NCBI GenBank assembly: GCA_009843915.1
Contig: VYCM01000143.1
Coordinates: 1 to 64,000, forward strand
Length of the DNA stretch: 64,000 nt
Origin: Acidimicrobiaceae bacterium
GTDB lineage: Bacteria; Actinomycetota; Acidimicrobiia; Acidimicrobiales; Aldehydirespiratoraceae
Reading direction: 5' to 3'
The notes beneath the pieces are model-generated. The model did not search any database and was not told where the DNA came from. It saw nothing but the letters and a program-made list of their open reading frames with translations. The number at the start of each line of letters is the position of its first letter. Positions within the stretch are counted from its first letter, which is position 1. This document shows, piece after piece, positions 1 through 10,097 of this stretch. Position numbers and translations under genes: made by a program.

Positions 1-208
1 CGTCGAGATACTCGGCGTCGGAGCTGTATCCGGTGGGGAGGGCCAGCCCGAATGCAATCTTCGGCCGGGGACTGAACCCGGCCGAATAGACGACGGGAAC
101 CGCGGCGCGACGCAGCGACCGCTCCCAGATCCGAGCCACGTCGCGGTGCGATGTGAAGCGAACCTTCCCATGCTTCGCGAACCGGAGCCTGATACGCGAT
201 CCCGTCAT
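1..208 (-). CDS. TIGR03936-family radical-SAM-linked protein (DUF2344), N-terminal part, truncated by window edge
   Basis: Minus-strand translation from ATG at 206-208: MTGSRIRLRFAKHGKVRFTSHRDVARIWERSLRRAAVPVVYSAGFSPRPKIAFGLALPTGYSSDAEYLD; ATGA overlap with the upstream gene's stop. Confidence 0.85.
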   Translation of the reverse strand, partial: MTGSRIRLRFAKHGKVRFTSHRDVARIWERSLRRAAVPVVYSAGFSPRPKIAFGLALPTGYSSDAEYLD

Positions 209-2157
209 CTCGCCGCCCCCGCGAGAGGCCGTTCGAGCAGGCGCACAGGGATCTCGGCGCCACGCGAGAGGTCGACGCCGGTGCCTTGGCTTCCGCCCGC
301 CGGAGGTACAGCGGACGCCACTACATGCTCGATGCCGTAGCCGGTGCACGCTCCGCAGTCGTAGCACGGCGTCCAGCGGCAGTCCTCAAGGCCGACCTCA
401 TTGAGGGCATCGCGCCAGTCCTGCCACAGGAAGTCCTTGTGGAGCCCGGCGGACAGATGGTCCCACGGCAGCACCTCATCGAAGGTGCGGTGCCGGTGGA
501 CGTAGGCGTCGATGTCGACTCCGCACGCCTCCGCAGCCGACTGCCAACGGTTGAGGTCGAAGTGTTCGGACCACTCCTGGAACGTGCCGCCGTGCCGCCA
601 GACGTGCTCGATCACACCTCCGACGCGACGGTCTCCCCGGCTGGCCAGGCCCTCAGCCAGGCTGGCCGCGGGATCGTGCCACTTGAGCTGAACACCCCTG
701 TTCCGGCGTAGATCGTCGCGCAGCAGGCCGACCTTGCGACGAAGTTCCACCACGGTGTTCTGGCCGAACCACTGGAACGGAGTGAAGGGCTTGGGCACGA
801 ACCCGCCCACCGAGACGGTGACCGACGGCGAGCGGGTGTGGGCCCGACCCAGCGCAACGCAGTTGCGGGCCAGTTCGGCGATGGCGAGCGTGTCGGGGTC
901 GGTCTCTGTGGGCAGGCCGGTCAGGAAGTAGAGCTTCATCCGGCGCCACCCCTGCGAGTAGGCCGACTCGACTGCCGAGTAGAGGTCGTCGTTGGTGATG
1001 AGCTTGTTGATCACCTGGCGCATGCGCCAGGTGCCGGCTTCGGGTGCGAAGGTCAGCCCGGTCCGGCGCGCCCGCTGGATCTGGGCGGCGAGGCCCACGG
1101 TGAAGGCATCGACCCGCAGGCTGGGCAGGGACACCGAGACCTGGCTGCAGCCCGCGTCGTCGACGGTGTCGGCCACGACCCGCTCGATGCCGCTGAAGTC
1201 GGCGGTGCTCAGCGAGGTGAGAGCGACCTCGTCGTAGCCGGTGCGCCGCAGGCCCTCGGCGACCATGGTGCGGACCTGCTCGGCCGGACGCTCGCGCACG
1301 GGGCGGGTGATCATCCCGGCCTGGCAGAAGCGGCAGCCGCGGGTGCAGCCCCGGAAGACCTCGACGTTGAGCCGGTCGTGCACCACCTCGGTGAGCGGCA
1401 CGAGCTGCTGCTTGGGGTAGGGCCAGTCGGCCAGGTCGGCCACCGTGCGCTTCTCGACGACGGCGGGCACGTCGGGGTGCCGCGGCTCGACGGCCACGAG
1501 CCGGGCGCCGTCGTAGGTGACCTCGTACATCGACGGCACATAGGTGCCCGGCACGCGGGCGAGGGCTCGCAGTACGCCGTTGCGGCCTCCGGGCCGGCCG
1601 GACGCCTTCCAGTCAGCCAGCACGGCCGTTATGTCGCCTACCGCCTCCTCGCCGTCGCCGAGCACGGCGAAGTCGAGGAAGTCCGCCAGCGGCTCGGGAT
1701 TGTAGGTGCAGTGCCCCCCGGCGCCGATCAGCGGGTCCGAGTCGCTTCGGGAAGCAGCCCGGACGGCCACACCCGCGAGATCGATGCAGTTCAGCACGTT
1801 GGTGTAGACGAGCTCGGCCGAGAGATTGAAGGCGATGACGTCGAACAGCGGAGCCGGACGGTGTGTGTCCAGCGAGAAAAGCGGCAGCCCCTCGGCCCTC
1901 ATCAGCGCCTCGAGGTCGCCCCACGGCGCGTAGGCCCGCTCGGCGGCCGCGTCCGGGCGCTCGTTGAGGATCTCGTAGAGGATCTGCAGCCCCTGGTTCG
2001 GCAGGCCTATCTCGTAGGTGTCCGGATAGGTGAGCAGCCACGACACGACGCCGGGACCGTGGCGAGGAACCCGCATCCCGTCCTCGGCACCGATATAGCG
2101 GGCCGGTTTGGAAACCTGGGGCAGCAACGGCTCAAGTCGATGCCACAGACTGCTCAC
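205..2157 (-). CDS. TIGR03960-family B12-binding/radical SAM protein
   Basis: 650 aa ORF with CTRGCRFCQAG radical SAM cysteine motif; paired with DUF2344 protein downstream. Confidence 0.9.
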   Translation of the reverse strand: MSSLWHRLEPLLPQVSKPARYIGAEDGMRVPRHGPGVVSWLLTYPDTYEIGLPNQGLQILYEILNERPDAAAERAYAPWGDLEALMRAEGLPLFSLDTHRPAPLFDVIAFNLSAELVYTNVLNCIDLAGVAVRAASRSDSDPLIGAGGHCTYNPEPLADFLDFAVLGDGEEAVGDITAVLADWKASGRPGGRNGVLRALARVPGTYVPSMYEVTYDGARLVAVEPRHPDVPAVVEKRTVADLADWPYPKQQLVPLTEVVHDRLNVEVFRGCTRGCRFCQAGMITRPVRERPAEQVRTMVAEGLRRTGYDEVALTSLSTADFSGIERVVADTVDDAGCSQVSVSLPSLRVDAFTVGLAAQIQRARRTGLTFAPEAGTWRMRQVINKLITNDDLYSAVESAYSQGWRRMKLYFLTGLPTETDPDTLAIAELARNCVALGRAHTRSPSVTVSVGGFVPKPFTPFQWFGQNTVVELRRKVGLLRDDLRRNRGVQLKWHDPAASLAEGLASRGDRRVGGVIEHVWRHGGTFQEWSEHFDLNRWQSAAEACGVDIDAYVHRHRTFDEVLPWDHLSAGLHKDFLWQDWRDALNEVGLEDCRWTPCYDCGACTGYGIEHVVASAVPPAGGSQGTGVDLSRGAEIPVRLLERPLAGAAR

Positions 2158-2166
2158 TGTTCCAGC

Positions 2167-3351
2167 CTACTGCTGCGCGCTGAGCATCCCTTCGATGTCG
2201 AGGCGGCGCCGGTACACGCCGGCGACGAGTCCGAGCGACGCCATCGTGGTGAGCATCGAGGAACCGCCGTAGCTGACCAGCGGGAGGGGAATGCCGGTCA
2301 CCGGCATCATCCCCATGGTCATGCCGACCGACTGGAACGTCTGGAACAGCAGCATGGCGAAGATCCCGGTGCACATCATCCGCTGGAACTGAGTCGGGGC
2401 GAGCTGGGCCGTTCGCCAGACCCGGAACAGCAGCACGGCGAACAGCCCCAGCAGCAGGGACGCGCCTCGCAGGCCCAGTTCCTCCCCGGCCACGGTGAAG
2501 ATGAAGTCGGTCTGCTGCTGCGGCACCAGATCGGACCGGGTCTGCGTCCCCTGGAACAGCCCCTGCCCCCTCAGCCCCCCGTTGCCGATGGCGATCTGGG
2601 CCTGCTCGACGTTGAAGGCGTAACTGGCGGCCTCATCGGCGACATCGGACTCGAACAGGTACACGCGTAAGCGGGCTTCCTGGTATTCGGCCAGCGCATC
2701 GGACCGGTAGACGCCGACCGTCCCCGCCAGCGCGACGATTGCGAGTAGGGCGATCCAGCGAGCCTTGATCCCGCTCACGATCACCGTGATCAGAGCGATC
2801 ACGAGATACACCAGCGTGGTCCCGAGGTCGGGCTGAAGCAGGAGGAGGGCGATGGGCGCGGCGGCCAGAGCCAGCCCCAGCAACACCCGCGTCAGGCCGA
2901 CCTCGCCCTTCCGGGGCGACAGCAGCAGTGCCAGCCCGATGATCACGACAAGCTTGCCGGGCTCCGACGGCTGCATCCTGAACGTGCCGAAGGAGAACCA
3001 GCCCTTCGTTCCGTTGACCTCCACCCCCACCTGCAGCACCAGCCACAATGCGCCGATCATGGCCGCGAAGGCCAGCGGATAGAGCTTCCTCATGAGCTTG
3101 GGCGAGACAAAGGCCGCGGTCGCGCCCACAACCACGCCCATCACGATGAAGAGCACCTGACGCTCGAGAAAGTCACTGTTGGGTTCGGTGAAGTCACCGA
3201 CGACGCCCCTGGTGGCCGAATACACCAGCACCGAGCCCATCGACGCGATGGCGAGAGCAGACAGGATCAGGAACGGGTCGACCAGCAGCCACCAAGGATC
3301 GGGCGCGACGTTCCGGCGGGCCGGTTCGGTAGTGGTCGTTGTCGCGGTCAT
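2167..3351 (-). CDS. rodA: Rod shape-determining protein RodA (SEDS glycosyltransferase)
   Basis: Polytopic SEDS protein; motif NGGLRGQGLFQGTQT and PLVSYGGSSMLTTM; in mre operon. Confidence 0.93.
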   Translation of the reverse strand: MTATTTTTEPARRNVAPDPWWLLVDPFLILSALAIASMGSVLVYSATRGVVGDFTEPNSDFLERQVLFIVMGVVVGATAAFVSPKLMRKLYPLAFAAMIGALWLVLQVGVEVNGTKGWFSFGTFRMQPSEPGKLVVIIGLALLLSPRKGEVGLTRVLLGLALAAAPIALLLLQPDLGTTLVYLVIALITVIVSGIKARWIALLAIVALAGTVGVYRSDALAEYQEARLRVYLFESDVADEAASYAFNVEQAQIAIGNGGLRGQGLFQGTQTRSDLVPQQQTDFIFTVAGEELGLRGASLLLGLFAVLLFRVWRTAQLAPTQFQRMMCTGIFAMLLFQTFQSVGMTMGMMPVTGIPLPLVSYGGSSMLTTMASLGLVAGVYRRRLDIEGMLSAQQ

Positions 3352-5648
3352 AGCAGCGCGTCCAGTCCTCGCTGCTCCACCGCCTCCTCGCCCCCTACCA
3401 GCTCGGAGCAGTCCTCCGACAGCTCGGGCCGCGTCTCGGAGATGGGGACGCCGTCGGCGTCGACCTTGATCTCGCCGGTGCGGACGCCCTCGAGGAACGA
3501 GGCCAGATGCTTGACCTCCGCGTAGCAGGCGTCCACTTCCCTGGCCGTGCGGGCCCTCTCGACGTTGTGAGTGGCGATCGGGAGCAGGACCCTCGCCACC
3601 GCCGGTGCGGCCACGTCACCGCCGAAGCCGGCCTCCTCCAGCACCATCGCCACCACCACCTCGGGATCGTGGCGGAAACCGCGTTCGGGCCAGGTAGCCG
3701 GGCCGAACGCCGCGAACCAGGCGAAGTCGGCCTGGCCCTGCTTCTCCGCGGTGCCCGTCTTGCCCGCCACCGGCCATGCGCCCAGCGGAAAGTTGACGCC
3801 TCCCTCTCCGGGAAGGTTGAAGGCTTCGTAGGCCGTCCCCCGCAACAGAGCCTCGCCGCCGGAGCTGCTGGGAAGGTTGTAGGCGGTCACACCGTTCATC
3901 CCATCGAGCAGGGGCGTCGCGATCTCGGCAGTCCATTCCAGCTCACGCAGCAGCCGGGGGCCGAACTCTTCCAGGACCTGTCCGTCGCGGTCGGTGATCC
4001 TGGTGGCGATGTTCGGCTGGTGGAGCTTCCCGTCGCTGGCCAGGACCGCGTAGGCATTGGCAACCTGCAACGGCGTGGTCAGGAGGTTGCCCTGGCCGAT
4101 GGCCAGGTTGATGGTGTCTCCTGCGAACCACTGGTCGCCGCCGCGCAGGAAGACGCCCTGCTCGAACTGGTAGTCGTAGTACTCCCTGTCGGGCACCACT
4201 CCGGCGCGCTCGTGAGGCAGCGGAACGCCGGTATAGGAACCCAGTCCGAACGCCCTGGCCGACTCCTGAATGCCCTCGTCGAGTGGCTGCCGCCGTCGGA
4301 AGAAGCCCTCGCCTCCGAGCCGGTAGAAGTACGTGTCGCTCGACACCGTGATGGCATCTCTCAGATCGACGCCGCGGTCACAGCAATACGGGCTCTCGAA
4401 CAGGCACGTATCGGATTCCTCCACGCAGAAGGGATAGCGATACGTCCCGGTGTCGTGGTAGAACTCGTCCGCCTCGACCAGCGACGAGGCGTCGGCTCCT
4501 ATCACCCCCTGAGTGAGCGCGGCGTAGGCCGTCACCACCTTGAACGTCGAGCCGGGCGGGTAGAGGCCCTGGATGGCCCGGTTGAGGATCGGGGAGAAGT
4601 TCGCCTCGTCGGTCAGCTCGTTGAACTGGCGCTGCGAGATGCCGTTCACGAACTCGCGGGGATCGTAGGTGGGGAACGATGCCATGGCCAGGATCGAGCC
4701 GTTGGTGGGGTCGAGCGCCACGGCTGCCCCCGCCGAAGCCACGAAGGCGGGCGGGATGGGGGCGTCGGGCTCCTGCAACGGCTCCTGCCGTCTCGCGTCG
4801 TCGAGCCCCCGGCGCAGCTCGCGTTCGACGAGACTCTGAATGTCCAGGTCGATCGTGAGGTGCACATCGTTGCCGGGGATCGGCAGACGACCCTTGTCCT
4901 CGTGGACCTTCACAATCTCGTCGAGCCGGTTCACCTCGAAGACGCGCACGCCGGGAACTCCCCGCAGCTCGCTCTCGAAGATCCGCTCCACGCCGGACTT
5001 CCCGATCTCATCGCCGGGCTGGTACGTCTTGGCGGCGGGGTCGGTGGGATCGATCTGCGCGCTCTGAGCCCGGTACTCCGACTGGGTGAGCGGACCGACG
5101 TAGCCGAGCAGATGCGCGGCCAGCTCGCCGTACGGGTAGCTGCGCACGGTGCGCTCCTCCACCGAGACCCCTGGGAACAAGTCCGGCCGCTCACCCAGGT
5201 ACACGAGCAGGTCGGGATCTATGTCGAACGCCACGGGAACCCTGTCGAAGGGGCCGTACTCCAGGCTGCTGAGCCGTTCGGTGATGTGGCGCACCTTCGT
5301 GAGGCGCCCCGAGCGGCTGACGATCTCGGCCAGCTGGAACAGGACCTCCTGCTGCTCGGACTGATCGAGTGCAGCCTGGAACTCCAGACGGTCGATGGTC
5401 ACCACTTGGACCACGCGGTTGTCGACGAGGATCCTGCCCTGGGCGTCGAAGACACGGCCCCTCGGCGCCTCCGTGTACACGACTCGCAGGATGTTGGTGG
5501 CCGCCACATCCTGCAGTTCCTCGCTCTCGAGTACCTGGAGGTACCACAGGCGGGCGAACAGGGCGGCTACCAGGCACACCGCCACGATGCCGATCGCATA
5601 GAGCCGGAATCCCTGCCGCTCGTCGATGTCGGCGCCGTTGGAGGCCAT
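3348..5648 (-). CDS. mrdA: Penicillin-binding protein 2 (peptidoglycan D,D-transpeptidase)
   Basis: Transpeptidase motifs STFK, SSD, KTGT; N-terminal TM; operon with rodA/mreD. Confidence 0.93.
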   Translation of the reverse strand: MASNGADIDERQGFRLYAIGIVAVCLVAALFARLWYLQVLESEELQDVAATNILRVVYTEAPRGRVFDAQGRILVDNRVVQVVTIDRLEFQAALDQSEQQEVLFQLAEIVSRSGRLTKVRHITERLSSLEYGPFDRVPVAFDIDPDLLVYLGERPDLFPGVSVEERTVRSYPYGELAAHLLGYVGPLTQSEYRAQSAQIDPTDPAAKTYQPGDEIGKSGVERIFESELRGVPGVRVFEVNRLDEIVKVHEDKGRLPIPGNDVHLTIDLDIQSLVERELRRGLDDARRQEPLQEPDAPIPPAFVASAGAAVALDPTNGSILAMASFPTYDPREFVNGISQRQFNELTDEANFSPILNRAIQGLYPPGSTFKVVTAYAALTQGVIGADASSLVEADEFYHDTGTYRYPFCVEESDTCLFESPYCCDRGVDLRDAITVSSDTYFYRLGGEGFFRRRQPLDEGIQESARAFGLGSYTGVPLPHERAGVVPDREYYDYQFEQGVFLRGGDQWFAGDTINLAIGQGNLLTTPLQVANAYAVLASDGKLHQPNIATRITDRDGQVLEEFGPRLLRELEWTAEIATPLLDGMNGVTAYNLPSSSGGEALLRGTAYEAFNLPGEGGVNFPLGAWPVAGKTGTAEKQGQADFAWFAAFGPATWPERGFRHDPEVVVAMVLEEAGFGGDVAAPAVARVLLPIATHNVERARTAREVDACYAEVKHLASFLEGVRTGEIKVDADGVPISETRPELSEDCSELVGGEEAVEQRGLDALL

Positions 5649-6253
5649 CAGCGAACTTTCAACGGCGAAGCGGGGGGTTCATGCCGTCGCGTCCGGCTCC
5701 GAGCGGGCCCACTGCCGACAGCCCAACGCACTGCGGGTGCTGCGACCAGGGAGAGCAATGCGTTCCAGCCCGACGCGATCAGCACGACCCGAGGCAGACG
5801 GTCGTCGATGAGGCCGCGCTGGCCGACCACCTCACCCAGCAGGGCGTAGACCGTCACCATGGCCGCCGTACCGACGAACACCAGCAGCAGCGTCTGGAGG
5901 CGCGTGTCGTGGAACAGGTCCTCGGTTATGCCGCCCAGCGTGTAGGCCACGATAACGAAGGAGGCTGCTGCCAAGCCGAGCGGTGTGGACAGATAGACGT
6001 CCCACATCAGGCCGGCGCAGAACGCGATCACCGAACCCCGCCGGGGGCCGGCGAAGAGGCCGGCCAGGATGGCTACGAGCGCCGGCAACTCCGGCGCAAC
6101 CCCGGCCACCCTCACCTGCGAGAAGAACGTCAGCTGCAACAGGAGCGCGAACAGGTACACGATGATGAGCCGCAGCCCGATCATGGCCACACTGCCCCCG
6201 GCCAGCAGGCGGCGCCGGCGCAGCACACTCTGTACCGGCTGCGACGCCGTCAT
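5648..6253 (-). CDS. mreD: Rod shape-determining protein MreD
   Basis: Small polytopic membrane protein between mreC and mrdA. Confidence 0.85.
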   Translation of the reverse strand: MTASQPVQSVLRRRRLLAGGSVAMIGLRLIIVYLFALLLQLTFFSQVRVAGVAPELPALVAILAGLFAGPRRGSVIAFCAGLMWDVYLSTPLGLAAASFVIVAYTLGGITEDLFHDTRLQTLLLVFVGTAAMVTVYALLGEVVGQRGLIDDRLPRVVLIASGWNALLSLVAAPAVRWAVGSGPARSRTRRHEPPASPLKVR

Positions 6254-7146
6254 GGCGACTGCTCCTGGAACGGGGAGTCCGGGCCGACCGGTGCTTCGTC
6301 GGTGGGTGTCAGCAGCAGCACGGTCACGTAGCCGAGATCTTGCACGTCCGCGGCCAGATCGACGGTCACCAGCTGGGCCAACCCTGCCTCCGACGGCTCG
6401 ACCGATGCCACCCGGCCCACCGGTATGTCGGCGGGATAGCGGCTGCCGGCCGAGGTCACCACCGGGCTCCCCACCGCCGGCAGCTCCGACATGTCCCCGG
6501 TCTCGGGCCAGCGCAGGCCGGCGTCCACCACGAACCGGGTCGGGTCGCCGGCCATCCCGTGGCCCAGCCCCACGTCACCGGTGTCCAGCAGGCGCACGCC
6601 GACGACCAGGCTGGGATCGCTCACCGCGGTGACCGTGCTCAAGGCCGCTTCCACGGTCTCCACCCGGCCCACGAATCCGGCCGAGGTGACGACGGCCATG
6701 CCCGGAGCCACCCCGTCCCGGTGACCCACGTCAATCGACATCACGTCGTCATCGAAGTTCCCCACCGAGTCGCGCAGCACCGTCGCGGTCAGCCGTTCCA
6801 CGCCTTCGACAAAGGTCACCCCGGTGGCGTCCAGCAGCCTCTCGAGCGCGTCCTGCTCGGCCGCGCCGCGGATGTCGGCGCTGGCGAGCCGGTCGAGTTC
6901 GTCCTTGAGTCTCTCGTTCTCAGAGCGGAGGTCGTTGTAGGTGAACATCACGGTCCAGACCTCGGCTACCGGCCCGAGAACTACATCGACCGCGGAGACC
7001 ACCGGCTCGAGTACGTCGCGTACCCGGCTCTGGGCGGTGTCGAGCGGCCCGAAGCCGCGGAAGTCAAGGGTGAGAAGCGTCGCCGCTGTCAGGATCAGCA
7101 GCAACAAGCGGTAGCGGGACCGCCCGCTGCGCTGGGCGACCGCCAT
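6250..7146 (-). CDS. mreC: Rod shape-determining protein MreC
   Basis: N-terminal TM, coiled coil, beta domain with VTSAGFVGRVE; operon context. Confidence 0.9.
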   Translation of the reverse strand: MAVAQRSGRSRYRLLLLILTAATLLTLDFRGFGPLDTAQSRVRDVLEPVVSAVDVVLGPVAEVWTVMFTYNDLRSENERLKDELDRLASADIRGAAEQDALERLLDATGVTFVEGVERLTATVLRDSVGNFDDDVMSIDVGHRDGVAPGMAVVTSAGFVGRVETVEAALSTVTAVSDPSLVVGVRLLDTGDVGLGHGMAGDPTRFVVDAGLRWPETGDMSELPAVGSPVVTSAGSRYPADIPVGRVASVEPSEAGLAQLVTVDLAADVQDLGYVTVLLLTPTDEAPVGPDSPFQEQSP

Positions 7147-7175
7147 CGTCCAACGTTATAGATCGCCCGATACGG

Positions 7176-8195
7176 TCACCGCTGGTCCAAGTTGTCGAGC
7201 ACGTGGCCACAGCCCCTCACCACGGCGAGCAGCGGATCCTGGGCGACCGTGATCGGCATGCCCGTCTCGTTGGCCATCCGCTGGTCCAGATTCCGCAACA
7301 GTGCGCCGCCGCCCGCCAGCATGATGCCCGATTCCATGATGTCGGCGGCCAGCTCGGGGGGTGTGTGGTCCAGCGTGCCTCGCACGGCGTCGCAGATGGC
7401 GGTCACCGACTCCTCCAGTCCCTCGCGGATGTCCTCGGTGGTGACCGAGACCACACGGGGCAGTCCGCTCACGAGGTCGCGGCCCCGGATCTCGGCCCTC
7501 GCCTCTCGGGCCAGGGGGTAGGCCGACCCGAGCATGATCTTGATCTCCTCGGCGGTGCGCTCCCCGATCAGCAGCGAGTGCTCCTTCTTGACGAACTGTG
7601 CGATGACGTTGTCGAACTCGTCTCCGCCCACCCGGATCGACTGGCTGGAAACGATGCCGCCGAGTGAGATGACGGCCACCTCGGTCGTGCCTCCGCCAAC
7701 ATCGACGATCATGTTCCCGGTCGGCTCCCACACCTGCAGCCCGGTGCCGATCGCGGCGGCCATCGGCTCCTCGATGATGTGGGTCGGCTTCCGGGCGCCC
7801 GCGGACTCGGCCGCCTCCTGCACGGCCCGCTGCTCGACGCCGGTGATTCCCGACGGCACGGCGATGACCATCCGCGGCTTGGTCCAACGTCGCTGATGGA
7901 CGCGCTCGATGAAGAAGCGCAGCATCTCCTCGCACATGTCGAAGTCGGCGATCACCCCGTCCCGGAGCGGACGGACGGCCTGGATGTGCGACGGTGTGCG
8001 ACCGATCATGCTCTTCGCTTCGGAGCCCACGGCCAGCACCTTGCCGTTCTTGGTGTTGACGGCCACCACCGAAGGCTCATCGAGCACGATCCCCTCGCCG
8101 CGCACGTACACGACGGTGTTCGCGGTACCGAGATCGAGAGCCATGTCGCGCCCCATGACCCATCCCAGCCCCGAAAGCATGCTCGCTGTGCTCAT
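7176..8195 (-). CDS. mreB: Rod shape-determining protein MreB (actin-like)
   Basis: DLGTANTVVYVRGEGIVLDEPSVVA, IVDVGGGTTEVAVISLGG. Confidence 0.96.
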   Translation of the reverse strand: MSTASMLSGLGWVMGRDMALDLGTANTVVYVRGEGIVLDEPSVVAVNTKNGKVLAVGSEAKSMIGRTPSHIQAVRPLRDGVIADFDMCEEMLRFFIERVHQRRWTKPRMVIAVPSGITGVEQRAVQEAAESAGARKPTHIIEEPMAAAIGTGLQVWEPTGNMIVDVGGGTTEVAVISLGGIVSSQSIRVGGDEFDNVIAQFVKKEHSLLIGERTAEEIKIMLGSAYPLAREARAEIRGRDLVSGLPRVVSVTTEDIREGLEESVTAICDAVRGTLDHTPPELAADIMESGIMLAGGGALLRNLDQRMANETGMPITVAQDPLLAVVRGCGHVLDNLDQR

Positions 8196-8349
8196 TGTGA
8201 TGCCTCGATCAGGTAGTGGACGCTACCACAACGCCGGAGGACCCGGCCGACCGCTAGCCGGATTGTAGACGACGGTGAGGGTCGGCACACAGTTCACGTC
8301 AAAGGACTCCAGGAGCAAGGACAACAACAGAATTCGTATGTTTCTGCTG

Positions 8350-8766
8350 CTATTCCTGCTGTAGATCGGGAAAGAAGATGGCCGCCTCGCGGCGAGCCGA
8401 CTCGACCGAGTCGCTCCCGTGGACCAGGTTCTCGGTGACCATGGTCCCGAAGTCTCCCCGGATGGTCCCGGCCGAGGCGTTCATGGGATTGGTGGCACCC
8501 ATCATCTGACGCACCACGCTCCAGGTGTCCTCCGGTCCCTCCACCACCGCGACCAGCACGGGGCCCCTGCTCATGAAGGCGACGAGATCGTCGTAGAAGC
8601 CCTTGCCGACGTGCTCCGCGTAGTGGCGGGCGAGCACATCTCGATCGAGGGCACGGAGCTCGGCCGCGACAATCCGCAGGCCCTTGCGCTCGAAGCGGCC
8701 GATGATCTCGCCCACAAGGCCGCGCTCGACCGCGTCGGGCTTGCATATGACCAGCGTGCGGTCCAC
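8350..8766 (-). CDS. ndk: Nucleoside diphosphate kinase
   Basis: DRTLVICKPDAVERGLVGEI...; catalytic region NLVHGSDS; probable GTG start at 8766 (ORF extends to 8787). Confidence 0.94.
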   Translation of the reverse strand: MDRTLVICKPDAVERGLVGEIIGRFERKGLRIVAAELRALDRDVLARHYAEHVGKGFYDDLVAFMSRGPVLVAVVEGPEDTWSVVRQMMGATNPMNASAGTIRGDFGTMVTENLVHGSDSVESARREAAIFFPDLQQE

Positions 8767-8776
8767 GGCCGGGATG

Positions 8777-10078
8777 CTACGGCCCACCCGCGTTGAGGAC
8801 TACCTTGGCTGCGCCGACCACGGTGAAGGAGCCGGTCACGGTGACCACGTCGTCGGCGTCGGCCAGTTCGAGCGCCCGGTCGAGGGCCGCCTCCACGTCG
8901 CCGGTCGCCTCCGCGGCCGCGCCGATCGATGCGGCCGCCGAAGCCACCTCGGCAGCCGGGACGCCGCGGGCCGTGGGGGCGGTGCAGCACAGGACCCGCT
9001 CGCACCGGTCGGCTTCGAGACCCTGGAGCACGCCGGCCACGTCGCGGCCGGACTGCATCCCGACCACCAGGAAGCGCCGCCCCGACGGCGCGAAGTCCTC
9101 GTTGAGCGTCTCCGCGGCGGCCCGGGCGCCATCGGGGTTGTGGGCGCCGTCCAGCACGATCAGCGGCTCGCGGCCGGCTATCTCGAAGCGGCCGGGGACC
9201 TTCACGCCGGCGAGGGCCTCGCCGATCACTTCATCGGAGAGCTGCGACTCGAAGAAGGCCTCGGCCGTGGCCACGGCCAGCGAGGCGTTGTCCAGTTGGT
9301 GCCGTCCGTGCAGAGACACGAGCACATCGGAGTGGCGTCCGTAGGGTGTGCGAAGATCGGCCAGCCATCCACCCACGGCCAGTCGCTCGCGCTCCGTTCC
9401 GAAGTCACGGCCGCGCTCGAACATGGCGGCATGGGTCTCGGCCCGGAACACGTCGCGCGTGTCGGGATCGGATTCGCCGCACACCACCGTCGAGGTGGGC
9501 TTGATGATGCCGGCCTTCTCGCTGGCAACGGCCAGCCGCCAGTCGCCGACGCCGTCGGTGTGGTCCATTCCAACGTTGGTGATCGTCGCGACCTGCGCGT
9601 CCACCACGTTGGTGGCGTCGAAGCGGCCCAGCATCCCCACCTCGACCACGGCCACGTCCACGGCCACATCGGCGAAGTGCTGGAGAGCGGCCGCCGTCAC
9701 GGTCTCGAACCACGTGGCCCGCATCTGCAGGTGGTGGGTGAAGCGGGCCACGTCACCGATCGCCGCGCCGAAGGCCTCGGGGTCGATGGGCTCGGCGTTC
9801 ACCGAGATCCGCTCGGTGGGGGCAACGAGATGAGGGCTCGTGTAGGCGCCGACGCGCAGTCCCATCTCTTGCAGGAGCCGGGCCGTGACCCGAACCGTGG
9901 ATCCCTTGCCATTGGTTCCGGTGACGTGGACAACCCGGTAGCACCGCTGCGGGTCGCCCATCTCCGCGGTGAGGCGCTGCACCGACTCGAGGCTGAGCCC
10001 GGCGACACGGCCCGCTCGCGGCTTCACCTCATGGTTGATCAGGGTCTCGAGATGGTCCAGGGCCGCGCCGTAGTCCAA
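8777..10078 (-). CDS. folC: Bifunctional folylpolyglutamate synthase/dihydrofolate synthase
   Basis: VTGTNGKGST P-loop, Mur-ligase-like fold sequence, DGAHNPDGA. Confidence 0.92.
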   Translation of the reverse strand: MDYGAALDHLETLINHEVKPRAGRVAGLSLESVQRLTAEMGDPQRCYRVVHVTGTNGKGSTVRVTARLLQEMGLRVGAYTSPHLVAPTERISVNAEPIDPEAFGAAIGDVARFTHHLQMRATWFETVTAAALQHFADVAVDVAVVEVGMLGRFDATNVVDAQVATITNVGMDHTDGVGDWRLAVASEKAGIIKPTSTVVCGESDPDTRDVFRAETHAAMFERGRDFGTERERLAVGGWLADLRTPYGRHSDVLVSLHGRHQLDNASLAVATAEAFFESQLSDEVIGEALAGVKVPGRFEIAGREPLIVLDGAHNPDGARAAAETLNEDFAPSGRRFLVVGMQSGRDVAGVLQGLEADRCERVLCCTAPTARGVPAAEVASAAASIGAAAEATGDVEAALDRALELADADDVVTVTGSFTVVGAAKVVLNAGGP

Positions 10079-10097
10079 CGAGGGGCCCCTATGGCGG

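Noticed and set aside
838-2670. 610-aa plus-strand ORF antisense to the radical SAM and rodA genes
   Set aside because: Composition is a GC-rich antisense shadow (repetitive G/D/H/R), no recognisable domain, and fully overlaps well-supported minus-strand genes
3507-5849. 780-aa plus-strand ORF antisense to mrdA/mreD
   Set aside because: Antisense shadow ORF of a high-GC genome; the minus-strand PBP2 has all catalytic motifs
7156-7935. 259-aa minus-strand alternative frame over mreB
   Set aside because: Arg/Gly/His-rich shadow frame of the MreB coding sequence
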